From Arthrobacter sp. FW306-2-2C-D06B (GTDB taxonomy: Bacteria > Actinomycetota > Actinomycetes > Actinomycetales > Micrococcaceae), in the NCBI RefSeq assembly GCF_021789175.1, contig NZ_CP084560.1, positions 3,348,001 through 3,412,000 on the forward strand: DNA of 64,000 nt. The letters are read 5' to 3'. The notes under the pieces were generated by a model that worked only from the letters and a program-made list of their open reading frames with translations, did not search any database and was not told the origin of the DNA. Both the position numbers and the translations under genes were made by a program. Shown here piece by piece: positions 58,288-64,000 of the stretch. How positions within the stretch are numbered: position 1 is the stretch's first letter; each line of letters opens with the position of its first letter.

Positions 58288-59643
58288 TCACTTGCCAGGT
58301 TCCAAATTCACCATCGCTGATTGCGGTGACGGGCTGCGCCGGGCCAGAACCTCCTTCAGCGATTCGATCCAGAGGGTGGTGAGGGGTAACGACGCCCAAG
58401 GGGCACTTACAGCCGCAAAGGGCCAAGGCACCGATAAGGACAGCACGTGCAGCGCGGGAGCCAGCCACATCGCCACGAATGCTGCCACCAACATCACACG
58501 GATAAGAGGAGACGGGCGCCGTTCCAAGAGAAAGAGCGCGACGGGGACGAGCAGGATAGCGTCGTAGATCATGAGATGCGGCGAGAAAACGACGGTGGTT
58601 GCCAGCGTGGCCACCCAGACGGCGTGGGTGTCCACAGTGGTAGTACTGGCTGCACGGATTCTTTGGAGGAGAAAAACAAAACCGATGGCGATGAATGCCC
58701 ACCCCACGTATGTGGCGAGCCAGGCACTCCATCCCGGCGGCAGAATGGCGATGATGAACGCCGGAAGGCTCACCATCTTCCAGGCTTGGCCTTGCTGGAC
58801 CTGTTCGGTATAGACCGAACTAGTGATTGCGGCCACCCAATGTTGGACTCCGTCGATTCCAACAAGTAGTACCGATACCCCAGACAGTCCCGCCACAACC
58901 GCCACGAAGGCAGCGAGTGCCCTGTATTTTCGAGTGAAAAGCAGGATGAATGGGACGAGAACTACCTGCTGGGGTTTCAAGGACCCAAGACCAATAGCCG
59001 CCCCCGCGAGGCCTTGACGGCGCGTTGCCATGAGGCGCAGCCCGACGAGCCAAACGGCGAGTACGAACGCAGAATCCTGCCCGCCACCCACTAATTCAAG
59101 GACCGGCGCGGAAGCGAATATTGCCAGGAACACATATTTGCGCCGTCGTCGCATGAGGTTCGGGGCGAGGAAGCCAAGGCTATGAACACACCAGATCAAC
59201 ATCGAAGCGCTCAAGACTACCCAGCATGCCGCGCTCACGTTGTAGTTCAAAACTGAAAGGGGTGCGTACAGGGCCGCGACGAGTGGAGGAGAAACAAACC
59301 ATGCCAAATAGGCGGTGGGACCCAAGGCTGTAACCTGATGCCCCAACTGGATTGCGGGGTCGTACAGCCCTTCACGCTCACCGGATAGAAGGAGTCCGCC
59401 TCCCGTCCAATGTGCGAGATAGTCAGGAAGAAATGCCCCCTGCGCTCCGGGATCGATGACGCGCTGCGCGGACGAAACGACCGTCATGAGCGCACCCAGG
59501 ACTATGAAAATCATCGGATAGTTCCGCAGGCGCTCCGGAGTAATCAGCCTGTCGAGCGCTTGAACCAAATTTCGGAAGAAACGTTTGCAAGATCGCGGAA
59601 TTCGACGAAATCCCCCGTTTTGTTTTGGACCGCGCAGCAGCAT
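58288..59643 (-). CDS. GT87 (DUF2029) family polyprenol-sugar-dependent mannosyltransferase-like protein
   Basis: A 451-residue polytopic membrane protein with about ten helices. Family features are the N-terminal helix MIFIVLGALMTVVSSAQRV, an external loop with PDYLAHWTGGGLLLSGEREGLYD (quoted in part; the Asp is the likely catalytic residue), LVGGGQDSAFVLAVWLVG and LGSLKPQQVVLVPFIL. This is the pattern of GT87 enzymes that use polyprenyl-phosphate sugars to extend envelope glycans such as lipomannan. The acceptor is unknown. Confidence 0.85.
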   Translation of the reverse strand: MLLRGPKQNGGFRRIPRSCKRFFRNLVQALDRLITPERLRNYPMIFIVLGALMTVVSSAQRVIDPGAQGAFLPDYLAHWTGGGLLLSGEREGLYDPAIQLGHQVTALGPTAYLAWFVSPPLVAALYAPLSVLNYNVSAACWVVLSASMLIWCVHSLGFLAPNLMRRRRKYVFLAIFASAPVLELVGGGQDSAFVLAVWLVGLRLMATRRQGLAGAAIGLGSLKPQQVVLVPFILLFTRKYRALAAFVAVVAGLSGVSVLLVGIDGVQHWVAAITSSVYTEQVQQGQAWKMVSLPAFIIAILPPGWSAWLATYVGWAFIAIGFVFLLQRIRAASTTTVDTHAVWVATLATTVVFSPHLMIYDAILLVPVALFLLERRPSPLIRVMLVAAFVAMWLAPALHVLSLSVPWPFAAVSAPWASLPLTTLWIESLKEVLARRSPSPQSAMVNLEPGK

Positions 59644-59743
59644 GTTGCGGAGCCTACCTCAAACACATTTACCGGGCCATCCCCCTGGAGTCTGTGGCGG
59701 GGTGCCGCGGAGCCGGAGCTCACCGTCCGGGCCCCCCACCGCC

Positions 59744-61501
59744 TTACTTAAGGCGCACGACGGCGGCGCTCTCCCCAGGGAGGGTCAGCTCGCCGTTCCC
59801 GACGGCGGCCGTGGAGTCCGTAGCGAGCAGGACTTCGCCATCCATCGCCTTCGTCAACGACCGGTCCCCGAAGTTGCAGGCAACCCTCGCGGCGCCCCTG
59901 CTAAGAACCAGCCACTTGTCCTCTTCGCTGAAGTCAACGTGGGTGTCAGTGAATCCGCCGCCTGCGAGCTCCGGAGTCGAGCGCCTGAGGGTCGCCAGCG
60001 CCCGGTAAAGTTCCAGCAGCCGGGCGTGATCGCCGTCGTGCGCTTCCTCCCATTTGAGCTTGGAACGTTCAAACGTCAGCGGGTCTTGGGGGTTGGGCAC
60101 TAATGCGGGATCCCAGCCCATCCGTTCGAACTCCTTGAGCCGGCCCTCTGCCGTCGCCTCTGCGAGCCATTCCTCGGGGTGCGATGTGAAGAACTGCCAA
60201 GGCGTGGACGCACCGAACTCTTCGCCCATAAAGAGCATCGGAGTGAACGGCGACGTCATGGTCAGTACGGCGGCCAACGCCAGCCTGCCGTATGACAAGC
60301 TCGAACTCAGGCGGTCTCCAGCGGCGCGGTTGCCGATTTGATCGTGGTTTTGGTTGCAGACCACCAGCGCGGCAGGATGGACCAGGCCCGGCCGGATGGG
60401 GCGGCCATGATGCCTGCCGCGAAAGCTTGAGTAGCTCCCGTCATGGAAGAAACCGTGTTCAAGGACCTTTGCCAGTGCGCCTAGGGAATCGAAATCCGCG
60501 TAGTAGCCAGCTGTCTCCCCGGTGAGGTTCACATGCACGGCGTGGTGGAAGTCGTCGCTCCACTGCCCTTCCAGACCGTAGCCGTTGGTGTCCCTGCGGT
60601 AGATGAGGCGCGGATTGTTCAGGTCCGATTCCGCAATCAAGGTCTTGGGGACGCCTGTTTCCGCTTCGATCCCATCCGCGAGGCTGGCGAGGTCTTCCAG
60701 GATATGGACGGCCCGCTCATCGCGCAGGGCGTGTACGGCGTCCAGGCGCAGCCCGTCCACGTGGAACTCGCTCAACCACATAGCGGCGTTGTCCAGGATG
60801 TATTGACGGACTTCGTCGGAGCCGGGGCCGTCCAGATTCACCGAGTCGCCCCACGTGTTCCCTTCGCCGGATTTCAGGTAGGGGCCGAATTTCGGCAGGT
60901 AGTTCCCGCTGGGCCCCAGATGGTTGTAGACCACATCCTGGATCACAGCTAGTCCGGCAGCATGCGCGGCATCCACGAATCGCTGATACGCCTCCGGACC
61001 CCCGTAGGCCTCGTGGACGGCAAACCACAGCACGCCGTCGTAGCCCCAGTTGTGGGGGCCGTTGAAGGCATTGACCGGAAGGAGCTCAACGAAGTCGATT
61101 CCCAGTTCGACGAGGTAGTCGAGTTTTTCCGCGGCCGCATCGAGCGTGCCTTCCGGGGTGAAGGTCCCGAGGTGAAGCTCATAAATGACGGCGCCGCCGA
61201 GCCCGCGTCCCGCCCAATCCGAGTCTTTCCAGGCATAGGACGTGGCGTCGAAGGTGCGGGAAAGGGCATGGACCCCGTCCGGCTGGCGCTGCGACCTCGG
61301 ATCGGGAAAGGGCCCCTCCCCGTTCACCAAATAGCCGTAGTCAGTCCCGGCCCGCCGGGGTACGTCTGCCGTCCACCAGCCCGCGGCGCCGTCGTCGTGC
61401 AACCGCATTTCGTGGTGCTGACCCTCCGCAAGCAAAGTAACAGATTCTGCAAACGGGGCCCACACGTCGAACTGTTTCCCCGCGCTGGTCTTCTCGGCCA
61501 T
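59744..61501 (-). CDS. treZ: Malto-oligosyltrehalose trehalohydrolase
   Basis: Releases free trehalose from the TreY product. GH13 enzyme of 585 residues. [20 protein letters not shown] is the N-terminal CBM48-like domain. The barrel has [19 protein letters not shown], the nucleophile Asp in [17 protein letters not shown] and the acid Glu in [13 protein letters not shown], then [13 protein letters not shown]. It lies 58 bp downstream of treY on the same strand, so they form an operon. Confidence 0.95.
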   Translation of the reverse strand: MAEKTSAGKQFDVWAPFAESVTLLAEGQHHEMRLHDDGAAGWWTADVPRRAGTDYGYLVNGEGPFPDPRSQRQPDGVHALSRTFDATSYAWKDSDWAGRGLGGAVIYELHLGTFTPEGTLDAAAEKLDYLVELGIDFVELLPVNAFNGPHNWGYDGVLWFAVHEAYGGPEAYQRFVDAAHAAGLAVIQDVVYNHLGPSGNYLPKFGPYLKSGEGNTWGDSVNLDGPGSDEVRQYILDNAAMWLSEFHVDGLRLDAVHALRDERAVHILEDLASLADGIEAETGVPKTLIAESDLNNPRLIYRRDTNGYGLEGQWSDDFHHAVHVNLTGETAGYYADFDSLGALAKVLEHGFFHDGSYSSFRGRHHGRPIRPGLVHPAALVVCNQNHDQIGNRAAGDRLSSSLSYGRLALAAVLTMTSPFTPMLFMGEEFGASTPWQFFTSHPEEWLAEATAEGRLKEFERMGWDPALVPNPQDPLTFERSKLKWEEAHDGDHARLLELYRALATLRRSTPELAGGGFTDTHVDFSEEDKWLVLSRGAARVACNFGDRSLTKAMDGEVLLATDSTAAVGNGELTLPGESAAVVRLK

Positions 61502-61559
61502 CGCTTCCCCTCAATTGTCTCGTTCGGGCTTCGTTTGCCCGCCGTTGTTGGTGCTCTGG

Positions 61560-63878
61560 CTAGCCAATGGGCACAAGCAGGGCCACCGGATATCTCTGCA
61601 GAAGCCTCGCGACGTGAACTTCGCCCGCAGGATAACTGTTGCCTGTCAGTTCATCCTGGACTGCGCTCCCAAGACGGATGAATGTGTCCTGCCACCCGCC
61701 GTTCCGCTGAAGCTTCCGCGGGAGCCTGGTTGCCAAGGTGATGGCGCCGCCACCGGCGGCAAGGGCACCACGGTCGAAGGCGATGAGATGTTCGGCCGCG
61801 GGACCCTCCGCATTGACAGCACTGTAGCCATCGAAAAGCTCCGGCCTGTCTCGGCGCAACCGCAAGGCCCGGGAAGTCAGCAGCAGTTTGGCCAGCTCGT
61901 CCCTCGCTTCAGTCTGGACACCGGCGTCGAGGGCTGCGAGAGCGGCCCTCCGCCGTTCGAAGTCGACCGGGCGCCGGTTGTCCGGGTCGGTGAGTGACCG
62001 ATCCCAGAACTCGGTGCCTTGGTAGACGTCCGGTACGCCCGGCATGGTCAGTTGGACTATCTTTGCCGACAATGAGTTGGACGTCCCATACGGGTCCACG
62101 AGGGCAACGAACTCTTCCAGGGCGGTCGTCACCTCCGGCACGTCGAAGACGGCGTCGACGGCGGAAGCCAGCTTCGCTTCGAAGCCCTCGTTCGGCTCTG
62201 TCCAGTTGGTGGAGTTGCCGGCTTCGCGTGCAGCCTTGACGACATAGCCCTTGAGGCGTTCCCGGCTGGCCGGCCAGGCACCCGCGATGGCTTGCCATAC
62301 GAGGACGGCGAGCGGCCCGTCGGGAATCGGAGCCAGTTCCTGCATACGATCCACGAATGCTTCCCATTCGTCGACCGCCTCGGAGATAGCGGAGATCCTG
62401 GCCCGGGTGTCTTCGCTGCGTTTGGTGTCGTGGGTGGTCAGTGTGGTCATGGACAGCGGCAGCAGTGCCTGGCGACGTACCATCCGCTCGTGGAATCTGG
62501 CCCCGGACAAGGCGAATTCCGTGGGATCCGCTCCAACCTCGGTCAGCGTCCCAAGGCGCGTGTAACGGAAGAACGCAGTGTCTTCCACGCCCTTGGCCAT
62601 GACCATGCCGGAGGTCTGCTGGAAGCGGCGGCCCAGTTCGCTCCCGGCGTCGAGCAGCAGCGGAAGCAGGGCCTTGAGGGTCTGTTCCAACTCCGGCCTG
62701 GTGCGGGCAGCGCGTTCAACGGCCTCAACCAAGGTGTCTTTTCCGTACGGGAGATAGCTCCGGTAGACATGAAACGAGGCAATGGTCTCGGCCAGGGCGT
62801 CTGCCACGTCCGGACGGCGCATCTTCGGAGAGTCCGGGACGAGCCGCGCGAGCCGCAGGATTTCCGAATGCAGGATGCCGTCCGTGATACGCCGCTTGGT
62901 GCCGTGGATCACGGCCTGGTAATCGACGGGCGAGCCCGTGCCCCGCAGCCTGGCGTCCAACGCATCAAGCCGCACCTCGGCGTCGGGATCCACGAAAAGG
63001 CGGTCGACGTCGGCGAGGGCGTCGTAGCCTGTGGTCCCCTCACAGTTGAAGTTCTCCGGAAGCTCCTCCCCTGGCTCGAGGATCTTCTCGACGAGCAGAT
63101 AGGATCCGGCCGTGGTTTCCTTGAGGCGCTCCAGGTACCCGGCAGGGTCCGCGAGGCCGTCCGGGTGATCGATCCTCAACCCGTCAACAAGCCCGTCACG
63201 GAACCATCGGGCGATCTCCGCGTGGGCTTCATCGTAGACCCATGGGATTTCGACGCGGATCCCGGCCAGGGTGTTGACCGCGAAGAAGCGCCGGTAATTC
63301 AGTTCGTCGTCAGCCCGGCGCCAGCCGACCAGCTCGTAGTGCTGGCGCGCATGGACGTCCCCGGCATCGTCACCCGCGGCATAGCTGCCTTCGGCCAGCG
63401 GGAAGCGGTGGTCGAAGTAGCGCAATTCGCCGTCGACCACTTCCAGCTTGTCGAGGTCGTCGTCGCTTCCGAGGACCGGGAGCCGGAGTTTTCCGCCGCC
63501 GAAGTCCCAGTCGACGTCGAACGCTTCCGCATAGCGGGAGGCCTTTCCCTCTCTGAGGAGGGACCACCACCAAGCATTTTGCGGGGGCGACGCAACGCCC
63601 ATGTGGTTCGGGACGATATCCACCAGGACCCCGAGCCCGGCTTCCCGTGCTGCCTTGGAGAGCGCGGCGAGCCCTTCTGCGCCGCCGCGCGAAGCATCTA
63701 CGGTTGAGGGGTCGGTGACGTCGTAACCGTGGTCCGAGCCTTCCTCCGCCGTCAGGATGGGTGACAGATACACCCAATCCACCCCGAGCTCACGCAGATA
63801 GCCCGTGAGGGCCGCCGCGTCCTGGAGCGTGAACGACGGCCTGATCTGGAGCCTGTACGTGGAGACGGGCGTCTTCAT
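61560..63878 (-). CDS. treY: Malto-oligosyltrehalose synthase
   Basis: Intramolecular transglucosylase that turns the reducing end of malto-oligosaccharides into a trehalosyl unit. GH13 enzyme of 772 residues. [20 protein letters not shown] opens it, with [14 protein letters not shown], the nucleophile Asp in [15 protein letters not shown] and [14 protein letters not shown] carrying the acid Glu, and [15 protein letters not shown] near the end. Its ATG overlaps the upstream gene's stop by 4 bp. Confidence 0.96.
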   Translation of the reverse strand: MKTPVSTYRLQIRPSFTLQDAAALTGYLRELGVDWVYLSPILTAEEGSDHGYDVTDPSTVDASRGGAEGLAALSKAAREAGLGVLVDIVPNHMGVASPPQNAWWWSLLREGKASRYAEAFDVDWDFGGGKLRLPVLGSDDDLDKLEVVDGELRYFDHRFPLAEGSYAAGDDAGDVHARQHYELVGWRRADDELNYRRFFAVNTLAGIRVEIPWVYDEAHAEIARWFRDGLVDGLRIDHPDGLADPAGYLERLKETTAGSYLLVEKILEPGEELPENFNCEGTTGYDALADVDRLFVDPDAEVRLDALDARLRGTGSPVDYQAVIHGTKRRITDGILHSEILRLARLVPDSPKMRRPDVADALAETIASFHVYRSYLPYGKDTLVEAVERAARTRPELEQTLKALLPLLLDAGSELGRRFQQTSGMVMAKGVEDTAFFRYTRLGTLTEVGADPTEFALSGARFHERMVRRQALLPLSMTTLTTHDTKRSEDTRARISAISEAVDEWEAFVDRMQELAPIPDGPLAVLVWQAIAGAWPASRERLKGYVVKAAREAGNSTNWTEPNEGFEAKLASAVDAVFDVPEVTTALEEFVALVDPYGTSNSLSAKIVQLTMPGVPDVYQGTEFWDRSLTDPDNRRPVDFERRRAALAALDAGVQTEARDELAKLLLTSRALRLRRDRPELFDGYSAVNAEGPAAEHLIAFDRGALAAGGGAITLATRLPRKLQRNGGWQDTFIRLGSAVQDELTGNSYPAGEVHVARLLQRYPVALLVPIG

Positions 63879-64000
63879 GATCCCCCGTTCTTGTGGGCGC
63901 GTGGCTTTCTGGGCTTCTTCGGCGCAGCGGCAGGCTTGGTTTCGGGGTCAGCCTTTGGCTCCGGAGCATGGTGCTTCTTCGGTTCAGGGGCTGCTTCCGG
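63875..64000 (-). CDS. C-terminal tail of an upstream gene, probably glycogen debranching enzyme
   Basis: Only the last 41 codons and stop are in the window: a Pro/Ala/Lys-rich, probably disordered tail ([17 protein letters not shown], then [12 protein letters not shown] at the end). Its TGA overlaps the treY start (ATGA), so it is co-translated with treY. In relatives the gene at this place is usually glgX/treX, which supplies debranched chains; this identity is inferred from position only. Confidence 0.55.
   Translation of the reverse strand, partial: PEAAPEPKKHHAPEPKADPETKPAAAPKKPRKPRAHKNGGS

Overview
The window is chromosomal DNA from a high-GC actinobacterium. The gene content points to Micrococcaceae, most likely Arthrobacter, Pseudarthrobacter or Paenarthrobacter. 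Supporting markers are the mycothiol gene mshA with an actinobacterial-type inositol-phosphate synthase, a GuaB3 paralogue next to guaB, a groES-linked GroEL with a His-containing tail, a treY-treZ trehalose operon, and many GTG/TTG starts. No phage, plasmid or insertion-sequence backbone is visible. Most of the window reads as core genome, with accessory sugar-catabolism genes at the left end.

Layout. 1-7540: leftward sugar-acid catabolism (uxuB fragment, uxaC, a LacI regulator, then two Gfo/Idh/MocA dehydrogenases interleaved with two TIM-barrel isomerases), with matching LacI-type operators in front of both transcription units. 7.8-16.8 kb: a hypothetical gene, a broken MFS gene, an MFS transporter, gntK-gntP for gluconate, an F420-type NADP oxidoreductase, an App1-like protein, an APH-type kinase and a VOC protein. 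17.0-22.6 kb: tRNA-Ala(CGC), a SDR, a membrane protein, GNAT, galU, 5-formyl-THF cyclo-ligase, FmdB and a SAF-domain protein. 22.8-35.2 kb: a very large helicase/nuclease-like protein with altered ATPase motifs, guaA, a DUF3817 protein, SURF1, PTS IIA, glpD, guaB3 and guaB. 35.4-40.3 kb: an acyltransferase-SGNH membrane protein and groES-groEL under two CIRCE operators. 40.4-45.2 kb: a methyltransferase, a shikimate-dehydrogenase-like gene, a zinc-starvation pair (cysteine-free L36 plus a CobW-like protein) behind a probable Zur box, and a YbdK-type ligase. 45.2-51 kb: tsaD-rimI-tsaB-tsaE-alr, a PfkB kinase and GNAT. 51.2-57 kb: mshA, fhs, a DUF559/AbiEi-like gene and ino1. 57-64 kb: an aldo/keto reductase, a GT87 mannosyltransferase-like protein, treZ, treY and the tail of an upstream gene (probably glgX).

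How genes work together. UxaC and UxuB carry glucuronate through fructuronate to mannonate, and the adjoining dehydrogenase/isomerase set probably feeds a related sugar or sugar acid into the same regulon. GntP and GntK import and phosphorylate gluconate. TsaB, TsaD and TsaE belong to the t6A tRNA modification pathway. Ino1 makes the inositol phosphate that MshA uses in the first step of mycothiol synthesis. TreY and TreZ release trehalose from glycogen-type chains.

The most unusual signal is a family of intergenic tandem repeats with an exact 32-bp period, present as three separate arrays (52.45-52.65, 54.41-54.48 and 55.55-55.91 kb). The arrays share a 12-bp head (GTGAGCGNGCGT) but each has its own 20-bp tail. 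Other points of interest are the helicase-like protein with a Gln in place of the P-loop Lys, a CobW-like protein without a recognisable P-loop, and the shared LacI operator.
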